This document shows positions 1 through 12,282 of a DNA stretch of 64,000 nt, piece by piece (position 1 is the first letter of the stretch; each line of letters starts with the position of its first letter). Under the pieces are notes generated by a model. It was not told where the DNA came from and made no database searches. It saw only the letters and a program-made list of their open reading frames with translations. Source of the DNA: Labia minor (lineage: Eukaryota; Arthropoda; Insecta; Dermaptera; Spongiphoridae); assembly GCA_963082975.1 (NCBI GenBank), contig OY720345.1, forward strand, positions 29,458,611 through 29,522,610. Direction: 5' to 3'. A program made the translations under genes and the position numbers.

Positions 1-211
1 TATTTATTATTCAATACAAGTTGGAAATTCAGAACTATAAAATAAAATAACAAATAAAATTATTATATTTAATATATAAACAAATATAATTTTAATTTAA
101 AAAAATTTGCAATTTTTTTAAACACAAAATTACTTCAAAGGCTAGGAATGGACGCGGGCGCGGCACAAAAAGGAAAAAATAGGAAGCTTTCTTAAAAAAA
201 AGTATTGAAAT

Positions 212-1204
212 CTAATCAAAAACATACCTGTTAAAAAGGGGGCCAAGTTCCTATCGGCTATTTGTTTGCCTAAAAAAGGGTTCAAATCCATCCCAATGCC
301 AAGTTTAGATGCACTTAAAAATCATTCATAATCATTTTTATCAACAGCCTGATCCACTGGTAAACATTTGGCATTCCAAAGAATCGCCACCACACCCAGT
401 CCTCCGCCTCCTGCATCCAGGCACGCCACTTTATTCACGTCAACGGTCCATCTGGCCGAAATTCACTTTACCATACACCCAACTTAAAATATGGTATAGT
501 TGTTAAAATACGTAGGTACATGGTTTAAAATATCTAAAATTATAATACTTAGAAATTTGAACTTGGCAGGTTTTCGTACTGTACGTAACACTAGATTAAT
601 TGTATAATTATATTTATTATTTAAATATATAAATTAACCTACTAATTCTAAGTATTAAAATTGTAGATATTTTAAACCAAGTACCTACGTATTTTTACAA
701 CTATACCATATTTTAAGTTGGGTATATGGTAAAGTGAATTTCGGCCAGATGAACCGTTGACGTGAATAAAGTGGCGTGTAGTGTGCCTGGATGCAGGCGG
801 CTGAGGACTTGGTGTGGAACTGAGTGTCTTGTACAGCACGAAAACCTGCCAAGTTCAAATTTCTAAGTATTATAATTTTAGATATTTTAAACCATGTACC
901 TACGTATTTTAACAACTATACCATATTTTAAGTTGGGTTTATGGTAAAGTGAATTTCGGCAAGATGGACCGTTGACGTGAATAAAGTGGCGTGCCTGGAT
1001 GCAGGAGGCGGAGGACTGGGTGTGGTGGCGATTCTTTGGAATGCCAAATGTTTACCAGTGGATCAGGCTGTTGATAAAAATGATTATGAATGATTTTTAA
1101 GTGCATCTAAACTTGGCATTGGGATGGATTTGAACCCTTTTTTAGGCAAACAAATAGCCGATAGGAACTTGGCCCCCTTTTTAACAGGTATGTTTTTGAT
1201 TAGA
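212..1204. repeat. Large inverted repeat with ~370-bp arms and a partial third copy
   Basis: The left arm (about 212-584) and right arm (about 831-1204) are near-identical reverse complements. The left arm begins CTAATCAAAAACATACCTG and the right arm ends with its complement. The left arm ends GTTTTCGTACTGTAC and the right begins GTACAGCACGAAAAC. The spacer contains a third, shorter copy (about 653-830) in the same orientation as the right arm, diverging near GTGCCTGGATGCAGG. The unit is much less AT-rich than its surroundings and has no believable long ORF; the short ORFs in it read through both arms. It could be a foldback transposon or a tail-to-tail pair of SINE-like units. High arm identity suggests recent formation or conversion. 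Confidence 0.85.
279..289 (+). promoter_or_regulatory. Possible pol III B box in the repeat arm
   Basis: GGTTCAAATCC fits the tRNA-type B-box consensus. About 38 bp upstream, GGCCAAGTTCC loosely resembles an A box. The mirror copy is at 1126-1136 on the minus strand. The flanks do not fold into a tRNA T-stem, so this is at most a tRNA-derived SINE promoter, and it may be chance. Confidence 0.3.
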
Positions 1205-2451
1205 TATATATTTCTGGAAAATGGAACACCCGCAGCTCAGCTCAGGAGTTACCTAAGATTCTAATTTCTTTTTTATTTTTCATCATTTGAGGTACCCTTC
1301 ACCTCAGAAAAATTTGGTTACCTTACTCCTTGTAGTTTAGGCTCTGGAGTTTTTTGCGTACAGACGGACACTATCGTATTAAATATATAGATTACAATGA
1401 AAATTAAGATTTATGCCAGTTCTAATAATAAATTGATACATACTATATTTATCATATACTATTGACGAATTTATCCAGTTGAAAATCCCTACATCTTTTA
1501 ATTTATTAATTAGTATGAAGAATTTTGAATGTTTTATTTTAAATAATTTTTTTTTATTTTGAATAATCAGTATGATTGACAGTTAGTGATAAGGAAGCTT
1601 GTTTTAAATGATGATTTAATTATATATTTAAACTAATATAAAAAATCAATTTGAAATGCTTGCCAAATGTTCTAAATTTAAATTAGAATTAATAAAATTT
1701 TACGATTTAAAATTCGTTAAAAAATAAAATAAAATTTTTCAACGAATGTCTTAAGGATAATTAGAACATGATTTTTTAAAAACTAACATTAATCAGTCAT
1801 TAAGTTGTGATAATTTCGAATTAAATTTTTGTTTTATTCTTGTTGAAGTGAATGACCCATCAAAGGAAAGAGTGAACGTTTATAAAACCTTACAGTAAGA
1901 GAGAGAAAGAGAACGAGAGAGTGAAGGGCACGGACGATGACACACCTCTCCGACCGCCCACACATTTTATAATAATTTCAAGGTTGTATCTGAGATTAAA
2001 AATTCTGTCGCTATTGACTTTTAATTTTTTTCTATTTCATATACAATTTCATTATTCTAAATATATTAATGTAACCGAAATAGAAGAGCGTTTAATATTG
2101 GTTTATTATATAAGTTAGTAGGCATCCATTTCTGGTGTCTATGTTTAAGGATGATCGCTTTGGCATCTGCAACGTTTGGCAAATAGAATTCAAATTTCGT
2201 AGAAAAAACTGTATTTTTAGACAAAATCATACTTTCCGTACTCTTGGTCGGTTCTTTTTACTATTTAAATATTTTTTTTATAAAGTTTTTATTTAAATTT
2301 AATTTACGATTGATTAATTTAAGATTTTATTTTAACAAAGAGAGAGAAGAAAGTCTAAAGTAGGAATTTAAAAATACAATTATATATACAATTAATATAT
2401 CAAAATAAAAAAAGATCTTATACTTATCATTATTCTATAGTCAACATACTA
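1205..2451. other. AT-rich stretch without recognised genes
   Basis: AT-rich DNA with short purine runs (GAGAGA near 1900-1920). No ORF here resembles a protein I know. I see no terminal repeats. Confidence 0.6.
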
Positions 2452-2944
2452 CATGGACTGAAAAGTCCCAGTATTTTTCAATAGGTGACGCCACTAGAAA
2501 ATGAACATGACTCATTTCGAGAGGCTCATCTGTCACTAGTTTATATATGAAGAATCAAGACATTTCGTGCATTCGTTTACAAGCTACAGTCGTTTATGTG
2601 ACGCTACTTTTGCCTTCATGAGAAAAATGGAAAAACAGAAATATCGCGTCTTGATTAAACATTGTTTTTTAATGGGAAAAACTTGTGAACAATCATTGCA
2701 GAAGTTGCAGGAATGTTATCCCACATCTGCTCCTTCAAGAACAACACTTTACCAAGACACGATATTTCTGTTTTTTCCATTTTTCTTATGAAGGCAAAAG
2801 TAGCGTCACTCAAACGACTGTAGCTTGTAAACGAATGGACGTACTTCATACATAAACTAGTGACAGATGGGCCTCTCGAAATGAGTCATGTTCATTTTCT
2901 AGTAGCTTCGCCTATTGGAAAATCCTGGGACTTTTCACCCCGTG
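2452..2944. mobile_element. Foldback mariner-like element with two inverted 5' ends
   Basis: The element lies between TA dinucleotides (2450-2451 and 2945-2946). Its termini match: TACATGGACTGAAAAGTCCC on the left and the complement of TACACGGGGTGAAAAGTCCC on the right. The complementarity runs inward for about 190 bp. Each arm encodes the start of a mariner-type transposase: on the plus strand from about 2627 (MEKQKYRVLIKHCF, helix-turn-helix region), and on the minus strand from about 2781 (MEKTEISCLGK, shifted in frame). No catalytic domain is present. It therefore looks like two 5' halves joined head to head, not a simple internal deletion. Confidence 0.75.
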
Positions 2945-4188
2945 TAGTATATATATATAGTTAAATTATAAATCATTATATGAATAAACAGCTTTGTTCT
3001 CGATAGATCAATGGAATTAATCGAATTCGCCTGAAAGTTATACCGCCATTGATACATACAAATAGGTATACATATTTATCATGTTGAATATTAATAATCA
3101 TTGATTGATCTTTCTAATTCATATGCATTGAATGTAAAAAAGCAAAATTACTACAAAGAATCATCAACATCCAAAATCATAAGCTAAATAAACCGATTTA
3201 TTCTTCGAATAAATTTTTTCCAGATTAATGAGTTGTAACCATATATAAGTATATATTTCAAATCAAATCTAAATAGATTAATAAAATAGAAAATTATTTT
3301 ACCTATTTTTATAATAATGCTATTTTTTTCAAAAAAAAAAAAAAAATTAAAATGTAATACTTAATTTATATAAGTACCATGCGAAATTTAAATTTCACCT
3401 GTTTCAAAGCATGACATCTCTTAATCAATTTCTTGTTATTTAAATGAAAAAAAAAACGAAGAATGAAAAGATATAGTAGGAGAGGGAGTGAATATGAAGC
3501 ATGAAGCTTTTTTTATATATGGAGCATCAGGGAATTTTGTTTTGGCCAAGGTCCAAAATTCAAATCACTTTTTCACATTCTATTTTAATTTTGACATTCT
3601 TCTTTTTTCAAATGTTCATAAGAGAAATACCTGAATGTCATACGCATTAATTTATTTAAAAATGTCTTTTAAAAAGATTTTTAGATAATTAATATAAAAT
3701 ATGTTTATACAATATACATATATATATATATAAACTAAAAAAATAATCATTTCATTAAGTTCATTAATGAAAAATAAAATGGTAACGAGGGAAATAGTTT
3801 TAGAATTGATATAGTAATAATTGAATGGCTTTATAAAAGTAAATTGAGATGGCCCTGTGGTGTTCCCATGGCGGGTTACCCCATTGGCATGCATGTTTCT
3901 TTCTTTACATTTTATTTTAGCTATTTTTATACGCTGAACTAAGCTTAAAGAGAGTCACAGACACCCGAGAGAATAAATAACACAACGAAACGATCACCAA
4001 CAAAAACTACTATAAATGTGTAAATTCAGAGAATTCAGCGGTGAAAAATGAAAAAAAAATAAATACATGTACACATTGAAAAAAATATAAAAACAAACAA
4101 CTTAAGCTTTGACTTGATCAAAAAAAAAAATTATATATTTTAAGTATGGCTAGGAAATAAAAAATAAGCTGGAGTGTCTCCACTCGAC
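2945..4188. other. AT-rich stretch without recognised genes
   Basis: Contains a poly-A tract near 3331-3347 and an AT microsatellite near 3718-3734. Short ORFs are low-complexity. No gene seen. Confidence 0.6.
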
Positions 4189-4739
4189 TATCTCGCAACT
4201 TGGATTGGATTAAATAACATATATTATATTTAAATTAAATTTAATTAATTAAATTATAAAAATTAATAAATAATATTTATTAAACCAGCGTATGTTTGGC
4301 TCTTTGTTGATGGCACCACGAATACGTGCTGGCGCCTGATTTGCAGTGTTAAAAAATTAATTCTGGTACTTTCAGCAATTCAATCAAGCTGAAATTCTAT
4401 ATATAGCAGTTTTATATAATTTTTAATCATGTGAAAAATTATCAAATATATATCTTTATTTTTACGGTCACTTTAGAGGAAAACAAATCAAATCGTGGAA
4501 GGTAGTGACCCTCTTCCGACTGAGCTACATTACTCAAAAGTTGATAGAAAACTACGAATTTTGAATAATGCCCATAGACCATATTTCATGATTCTAAATC
4601 AAATCGTTTTTGCTATATAAACACATACACACATACATATATATAAATATATACAGACATTTTTCTCTGCCTTGGTGAAAATGACTCAGGGACCTTCAAA
4701 ACGTATAAAAACATCAAAATCTCGACATCGAAAATTTTC
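4189..4739. repeat. Dispersed repeat R1, uninterrupted copy
   Basis: This ~550-bp unit recurs at 32995-34199. It starts near TATCTCGCAACTTGGATTGG, includes the segment around GTGCTGGCGCCTGATTTGCA, and ends ACATCGAAAATTTTC. On the minus strand TAGCTCAGTCGG (4517-4528 reversed) is a good tRNA A-box match, and a degraded B-box-like stretch follows, so a tRNA-derived SINE origin is possible. CTTTAGAG at 4471-4478 is the empty counterpart of the hAT insertion site in the second copy. Confidence 0.8.
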
Positions 4740-5848
4740 GTGATCGCAATACTATCTCTGGTGAGATAGCAAAAATTATTAAAAAATTTGAAAATTAAAT
4801 ATTATTTTAACAAATATAATTATCCGATGGGGAAAAATGCAGAAACCAAAAGTTGTGGTAAACAAATATAAAAAAATTTGATTAATTAATTAATTAATTA
4901 TATATAGGGATATATTTTTAATTAAAATACGTGATTCATGCTAATTTGTTACTTCCGGAGATATCTCCAATGTAAACTATGGAATTGTTTGATCCAAATA
5001 CCAAGAAGAATTGGATTTGAGGAATGAGGCATGGCATTTCCTACTTACACTATTATTTGGTTAGTGTTTCAAGTTTACAAGTTAACGTATGAACTAGAAG
5101 AGGCGTTTTTTTCAAAAGTAAAATACTCTTATCTCAATAACCATTCAGGCCGTAGTCGCCACGAATTTGTATAAAAGCGTCCAACTTTACAGCTCATTAA
5201 ATCTTTTTCTGTCAGTACAATTAAATTTTGAGAAAAGGGTGACTCATATTTTCCAACACAGAGGCTATTATAAAATAAATTTATAATTTCGAAATATATT
5301 AGAAATAATCAAAATAATTAATAAACATATATTCATGGTCATGACCGTATAAGTATATAGTAAATAAAATAAAATAAAAAAAGAGAATAAACATTAACAT
5401 AAAGCATTATAATAAATATTAAATTAATAATTGTTTTTATTAATTAATCCAATTAATAAAAACAAATCAATTTGGGATTAAAACAAAGGGTATGATCTTA
5501 ATATAAATAAATAATAGATAATCAATTTTTGAATGATGGGAACAAAATCGGAAGATCAAGCAGGTGAAAATTTATTTTTAAAAGGCCTTGAATATAGAGA
5601 CAGAATTCTTGTTGTAGAAACAATTCATTACAGTAGGATAGGATATATGGCCTTCAGCTAAAGATTCAATGTAGGTATATTATAAAAAATAAACAAGGAG
5701 TAATATTTTTTAAATAATTTTAATTATTAGGAAAAAATAAATATTTAAGTTATTTAAATAAAAGTTTAATCTCACTTTTATAAATTTCTACAAACTATTT
5801 AAAAATAATTTTACTACTTTAAAGTGAAGAAAAGAAACAAGTATAATA
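4740..5848. other. AT-rich stretch without recognised genes
   Basis: AT-rich DNA with a short TTAA run near 4880. No ORF or terminal-repeat structure was recognised. Confidence 0.55.
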
Positions 5849-6377
5849 TGAGGGCAAGTCAATAAGTCCGTGACTTTTTGAATGAAACACAGATTTTTTG
5901 ATAAAAAAATTATTTTATTTTTCAAAGTAGTTTCATTTGAGCTCTATACACTTCGTTCAACGTTTCTTCAATTTTTTTAACCATTCCAAAAAATATGATT
6001 TGTCAAGGACATCAAAAAATAGGTATTTGTTTGTGAGATGATTTCATCTTTGGATTTAAATCTCTTTCCGCCGAGCCATTTCTTTAGGTTTGGAAACAAG
6101 AAATAATCAATCGCAGCTAAATTCGAAAAATAGGGCGGATAATGGACCAATTCGTATTCCAATTCATGGTCTTTCATGGAAATTCGCTTTTTTCCATTTT
6201 CTTCTCAAAACTCGAGGTAGTCTGCTATTAATGGATGTCCAACAAAAACTAAAAGAATCAGCTGGTTCAAATTTCGACAAGAGTCAGCTGATAGTTGCCT
6301 GTTGACAGGAGCTGTATTGCCATTTCATTTAAGAGACAGGAAATTCAAAAAGTCACAGACTTATTGACCAGCCTTCG
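5849..6377 (-). mobile_element. Internally deleted mariner element
   Basis: Bounded by TA (5847-5848 and 6378-6379). The inverted termini are TGAGGGCAAGTCAATAAGTC on the left and the complement of CGAAGGCTGGTCAATAAGTC on the right. At 529 bp it is less than half a full mariner (about 1.3 kb). It keeps the 5' end and the transposase C-terminus on the minus strand. The related elements at 16105-16615 and 54976-55481 have the same termini and size, suggesting that one deletion derivative was amplified. Confidence 0.85.
5950..6177 (-). pseudogene. Mariner transposase C-terminal remnant
   Basis: The minus-strand reading contains YFSNLAAIDYFLFPNLKKWL and then GGKRFKSKDEIISQTN, matching the end of mariner transposases around the third catalytic Asp (family pattern SPDLAPSDY). 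The Asp of IDY is kept, but the preceding SPDLAP is altered to SNLAA. The two upstream catalytic aspartates are deleted, so no active enzyme can be made. Confidence 0.85.
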
Positions 6378-6379
6378 TA

Positions 6380-7392
6380 TACAACTAAAATAAATTTTAC
6401 TATATGAATTATTATAGGTATTCAAATAATCATCTTTTTCTATGTATTTTTTTATTCAAATATTTAATATATCATATTAGATTGGTGTCAAAGGTCTTCA
6501 AATATGACGAGAGTTATATACTTAATTTATAGAGAGTAATTTGTATATATTTGTTGATTTTATTGTATATTCTTTAAGTAGCCATTTTATTATTCTATTA
6601 TTATTGATGAATATATTTACATTTATATAATAATAATAATAATAATTGAGATTGTGTTAATATGTAGCGTAACTTGATTAAATATTAAATAAAATTTCAT
6701 TTACGAGATATAAATTTTTTATTGAAGATCATATGGATAATATGAAATTGGTTATTATTTATATTAATCCAGTTCCAATGAATTTGAATGATAATGGAAT
6801 TTGAATATGGTTGATTAATAAAAAATATTGTTATTCTATAGTATTAATGTAATACATAACAAATAAATAGTAGAACTTTTGTTGCACCCTTTTTTAGTTA
6901 ATAAATTGAATTCCTCTTTGATAACAAATTAAAAGATAAAAAAAAAGTTGATTTCAATTGGCCATGAGTGTCCAGCTTAAATTTAGTGAACGCGTGAAAC
7001 ATAAAAAAAAGAGGATATTTGGTCAATTTTTTTTAACTTCTCGCTTTCTTTCACTCCCTCGCCTATAATTAGGGTTACATTATATTGAATGAATATACTT
7101 GGCAGGTCAATTTTCATTTCTTGGTGAAAGAGAAAAAAAATATAGAAACAAAATTGAATTAACTTCGTGTCATTCTTTGGAAAAAAAACGTATTAAGCAA
7201 ACTTTTTCGTTGTTTCTGTATTCAGATTTTAGGGGAGATCCTTTTCCAGTCTTTAAATAGCACCCCGAATAATTTTCCATGTAATGCTTATTCAACACTG
7301 TGATCTTGACAAGAATGTAAAAAAATAAAATTTTTAGTATATAATATACGCTTCAATATTTTCTATCATTCATTATTAAGCTAAGACCGAAT
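6380..7392. other. AT-rich stretch without recognised genes
   Basis: Contains an ATA-type microsatellite near 6626-6646. No gene or transposon ends were recognised. Confidence 0.55.
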
Positions 7393-7915
7393 TAGGTAAC
7401 AATTTAGTGGAAATGCCTTGAATTTCGAAATAAGGTCAAATTTTTCCAGAAACAAATCAGTTTTCACTACCATACATAACATATTCGTAGGCATGCTTGT
7501 TTCTTGCATACCAGCTGACTTCACGATATTTTGTTCTATTAATAATATAGAAATTATACCACCTCACACATCATTGCTTGTTCTGGCCAAAAACAACACC
7601 GTAATCATGCCTCAACCACCGTATTCACCAGGTTTGGCTCCGTGCGACTTTTTCTTATTCTAAAAACCGAAGAGACCAATGAAAGGAACGCGTTTTGCCA
7701 CAATTGATGAGCTAAAGTCGGAATCAAAGAACGAGCTGATGGCCATACCGAAAAGCGCATTTCAGAAGTGCTTCGACTATTGGAAGAAGCGCTGGCACAT
7801 AAGTGCATTGTATCTGAGGGAAATTACTTTGAAGGGAACAAAATGGATAATGATGAATAAATAAATACTTTTCGAAATAATTCAAAATTCAAATTTCTTT
7901 TGAACATACCTCGTA
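7393..7915 (+). mobile_element. Truncated mariner element (second family)
   Basis: The right end is the complement of TACGAGGTATGTTCAAAAG, a mariner-type terminus at a TA. The left end near 7393 is a degraded match. The inside retains only the 3' part of the transposase. A 5'-end fragment of the same family is at about 52488-52660 (shared segments around TTGTTTTCAC and TTTCTTGCCTACCAG). Confidence 0.65.
7604..7864 (+). pseudogene. Mariner transposase C-terminal remnant
   Basis: The plus-strand reading MPQPPYSPGLAPCDFFLF, then an in-frame TAA (7661-7663), then KPKRPMKGTRFATIDELKSE and FQKCFDYWKKRWH. This is the C-terminal third of a mariner transposase. The third catalytic Asp (APCD) is kept. 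The SPD Asp is Gly, a stop interrupts the frame, and the N-terminal two thirds are absent. Confidence 0.85.
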
Positions 7916-10499
7916 TGTATTAATCAACTATCCAAAAATCATTATTGTCTAAAAAATTGAAATATCAATATAATAATAACTATTTTAATTAGTAATGATT
8001 ACTATAAATGTTTCTGAGTAAATCTACTCAATATATCGAATAATAATTAAATCTTTCTTCTTTCTTTGTTTTTTTTTTCTTTGAATGTTTCTTTCAACTT
8101 GGTAAAAGTTGTATGAGTAAAATGTAATCAATGAAGAAGCAATATCAACTAAAAACACGCTTGAGAGATTACTGAATTTTCACAAAGAGGATCTAATGAA
8201 GTTTTAAAAGGTCGCTGAGCGACAACGGCACACTCACATGCATTTATATACAGAACACAGAAGAATATTAACTAATTCCATCCACATTTTATTGATCTTA
8301 ACGTCTTTTATTTTAAGGAGACCATTTTAAAGATCAATAACAATATAAAGATTGTCTAAGTTTATTTATGAATCATTTTTTTTACATAAAATATCAAATA
8401 AATTGAATACCATTAAATATACTTAATATTTAAATTTGATTAAATCGAAAAATATAGGAAATAAATATATTAGAAAAAAATATATATTAAGATTCTGAGA
8501 ATTCAATATATAATAGATATATTAATGGGAGGAATAAAATTCTATTCTATTATGGAAATTATTTTATTATTGAAATGGAATCTATTATCGAAAAATAGTA
8601 TAGATATAGAATAATAAATAATAATAAATATTAACAATAAAAATAATAATAAGATAGTAAATTTTTCAATGTCTTGTCATTATTTCATCCTTTTTAGTTG
8701 GAAATAAAATATACATTTTTATCATAAGGCTAATAAAAGAAAAGCCCTTGTTTTAATATATAGAACACTTCTTTTTTTTTTTTTTTATTCCATTTAGAAA
8801 ATGTAATTTTCTAAATGGACGCCCACACGAATACAATGGTAATAATCTTTAATTTTCACCCCTCAAAAGATAGATGTAATCATGAATTGGTTATCATGAT
8901 ATTAAATTGGGCTAATATTCATCTTCAATTAAAGAAAAGAAACGTTGAATGAAGTGAAGGAATTAAAAATAATCTAGTGAAATGATCACACTATACATTG
9001 AGAGAAAAAAAATAAGTAAAATTTATTAATTTTTATAATTTGAATATAAAAAACTTGATTTCTTAAAAAAAAAAATATTTAATTTCTACATGTCGGACTT
9101 TGAAATTATAATAAAAACAAATTTCAATAAATATTTAGTGTAAAATTGTAAATAATTAACTGCATTTTCGAATAAATCCCTGATAAAATATATTATTATT
9201 TCACCAAGAAGTGGCTGTTACATCTAAAATAAATTCAATAAGTTCGTAGTATAAGTAAGAAAAAAATTTCTTTCTAGCGAGCATTGATTTTGTAAAAGGA
9301 GTTTTGGTGGACAGGTCTGGGAAGTAAGGTTGATGGGAACCCAATACATAACAGGATTATTGCAATTACATTGTTTTAAACATAACAAAAATTGCTTCAA
9401 TAAAAACTAATCCCAATTTTGACAATTATCATTTGAAAAATGACTTATTCAAGATTCGAGATTTTAGATAGTGATACCATCTTCTGTTGTTCTAAAGACT
9501 TTTTGGCTGGCCTATTAATTTAATAAAGAGTTGAAATAAAAGCATGCAACTAAATAAAAAGTAAATTTCAAACTGAAAACTATAATAATAATAGGTATAA
9601 AGGTATATAAATTAAATGATAAATTAATAAATAAAATGCAAATTCCTTTTATTAGTTAGAAGGAAATGTTTAGTATGCTAGGACACAATTAATATATCTA
9701 TATAATTTTAAAAACTTAAAATGAGAAATAAAAATTTCTCTATTACTTTTTACTCAATTATTTGTATTATTCTTTAATTCTAGACAATAGTCATCTTGGC
9801 TGCTCAATATAAAAAAAGAATGATTGTAATGTTCGAGTAAAAAGTAAAAGTTGCAACAAAAAGAAAAAAAGAATGAATAATGAAGAAAGAAAAAGAGTAA
9901 AAGAAATAAAAAAAAAGGAGAATTTTTGGCTCTTCGAATGGAGTGACGCCAGCCAGTTTATCTTATTTATATTTTAAGAGTCAAGCAACGGGAGGATCTG
10001 TTTCAAAGGAAAAATGGAGGTAGTTGCGCTTTTATAGGTCGCTATTTATTCACTCCAAAGAGAAAGGGCGAGAGAGTAGGCAGACAGCCGCCCTTCTACG
10101 ATTTATTTCTATTTGACAATTGAACAGGGATGGATTATAGATGAGTAAGTGGATTTACTTTAGAAATTAGAGAATTAAATATTTATATGGCATTTAAAAA
10201 AAAAAAAAATTTAAATTAGATCTCTAAACTTGCATTCAAGTGTTTAACAATTCAAAAATTTTAAGAGTTTTTATATTAGAATTTTTTAGAATTTATAGAA
10301 TAAAAATATTATTAAAAAAGTGAATATAAAGAAATAATTTTTTATTTATTTATTTATTTATTTTAATGATTCCGTTTTTCGCCTTTGACCATTTTGGTCT
10401 TTAGGCTCTATACATAAATTAACATATATACATATCATAACCAAACAAAAAAAGAACATAAATTTTAATGTACTTTATTTTTTATTTTCTTTCTTCCCC
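7916..10499. other. AT-rich stretch without recognised genes
   Basis: About 2.6 kb of low-complexity DNA with homopolymer runs (8769-8786, 9066-9075) and a TTTA microsatellite near 10340-10362. A slightly GC-richer patch at about 9940-10110 has no readable ORF. Confidence 0.55.
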
Positions 10500-11190
10500 T
10501 TTTCTTCCATTTTGACCAGCAACTCAATGATGTGGTCCTGTATTACTCCCGATGTTAATTTCTTCTTCAGACTCTCCCAGGATTCCTCGTCTCTTCCTTC
10601 CTGATTTTTGTATATATTTCCACCAGACTTTCTTCTTCCAGTCTTGGACTTGCTTCTCCATCAGATATTTCTCTAGTCCCAGCTTTATTTTCTTATAGTG
10701 GGTGAAGTAGGCAGATCTTCCAATCCTCTTCCACTGTATTTGTATTTCATGCTCTATACCTTTTTTTAAACCTTCTTCCATTCTGTTGGTGATTTCTTCC
10801 TTGCTCCATTCTTCCAAATTTATAACTATTTCAGGTTCCCTCCACTTTTCCCAACTTTGTTTAAAATTTGCGCCCCAGACTGTCTCGCTATCGTTTTAAA
10901 TATTTCTTAAAATGTTCCTTAAGCATATTTTTGGCCAACTTTCATCTTCCATTTCTAATATTCTTAATATATATTTTCCAATTATTTTGGTTTGTCGAAT
11001 GACCATTTTATTTCTTCCCGTCTCCATTTTCCAAATATAATTTGGGATGTTTCTTGTGGGACCTAATATCATTTTAAAATACTCCCCTTGGATCTTCTCC
11101 TCTTCATCTCTCTCTTGCCATCCCCATATTTCCACTCCATAAAATACAATGGAGCTAATTAGGGCTTCAAAGAGGTAAGATATTTTGTTG
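10500..11190 (-). pseudogene. Non-LTR retrotransposon ORF2 C-terminal remnant
   Basis: Two minus-strand segments in different frames. Upstream (about 10896-11175): a reading with YGVEIWGWQERDEEEKIQ and FKMILGPTRNIPNYIW. Downstream (10524-10817): Lys/Glu/Trp-rich with RSAYFTHYKKIKLGLEKYL. The pattern VEIWGWxE...IQxxYxKxxLG...PxYIW is common after the reverse-transcriptase domain of arthropod non-LTR elements. The RT core is missing and a frame break lies near 10820-10900. No 3' tail is evident. The element clade is not determined. Confidence 0.7.
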
Positions 11191-11952
11191 AAGTCGTTAA
11201 AGAAATAATTATTTTATAACGTGTTTATCAACTTCGTTTCATGTCTGTTTGTTCGCTTTTATGACAAATTGAAATCGATTTTTCATCAATTTTAAATTGA
11301 GCTAGACTTTTGAAAATTTATATAGATATTTCAATGGATCCCTAGAAGGTATGGAAGAAATATAATTAAATTATAATTAATTAATTGTAATTTAATTAGC
11401 AATTAATTGTCTTTAGTATTTGAATTTTTATTCACGCCATCTGACGGATAATTGGGTTGGTTTTCATTTTGAAAAAATTCAAAATAATTTATAACATTAA
11501 AAGAGGAATTTTTAATTAATATAATAAATATATTTTAAAAACATTACTTCAATAAAAACATTTACTTAATATAAATAGATAAAATCAGTTTTAGAAGATT
11601 AATATTTTTTTTTGTTTTATTTAATTTGCAAATTTTCGTAAAACATCATCTTTTCTATTTCTCTCGTTATATTAAATAAATTTATCGAATTAAAATTGCG
11701 ATAAAAAGAATGAATATTTATATTATTATGATAATTATTATTAATTTTTAAAAAAAAGTTAATTTTTTGATATAATTCATTGTTATTTAAATAATAATAA
11801 TTTTTTTTAAATTTATACATATATAGAAAGATAATTTTTTTTTTTAATAAAATGAAGTTATTTTTTTAAATCAATATAAGTTAGTAGTCAAGGAACAAAA
11901 TGACTTTTGAGTAGGGTTGACTCAACAAATATTCTAAGAGCTTAACCTAAAG
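11191..11952. other. AT-rich stretch without recognised genes
   Basis: Low-complexity DNA; the longest ORF is Asn/Tyr/Lys-rich from AT bias. ACCTAAAG at 11945-11952 is the left target duplication of the next element. Confidence 0.6.
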
Positions 11953-12274
11953 CAGTGATTCTCAACTTTTTTTTACCTCGGCAGACTTTTAACGGTTTAA
12001 GCGGCACACAAAGAAAAAGATAACTGTAAAAGTTTACCATATTGAAAAAAAATGGTCCCAAAAACGGTTTACCTTTTTTTTCGTTAGAACCATATTGAAA
12101 AAATTTAGAAAGAATGTTTAAAAGCCTAGTCCCAAAAACGTTTTACCTTTTTTTTTTTGTGAGAAAATTTAGAAAAAAAGTTGGAAATGTTTAAGAGCCT
12201 CATAATCTCGCTGCACACTTTTGAAAATCTCGCGGCACACTAAAGTGCCGCGGCACAGTGGTTGAGAATCACTG
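11953..12274. mobile_element. Non-autonomous hAT-like element
   Basis: Termini CAGTGATTCTCAAC on the left and GTTGAGAATCACTG on the right are perfect inverted repeats, flanked by a perfect 8-bp duplication ACCTAAAG (11945-11952 and 12275-12282), as expected for hAT transposition. Subterminal GCGGCACAC is also mirrored. The interior has two tandem copies of an AT-rich module (ACC, T-run, ACCATATTGAAAAA, then ATGTTTAA), seen in other hAT elements of this window. No coding sequence. Confidence 0.9.
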
Positions 12275-12282
12275 ACCTAAAG

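Noticed and set aside
11617-11820. Asn/Tyr-rich minus-strand ORF
   Set aside because: Codons are almost all AAT, TAT, TTT and AAA as expected from AT bias; no homology signal.
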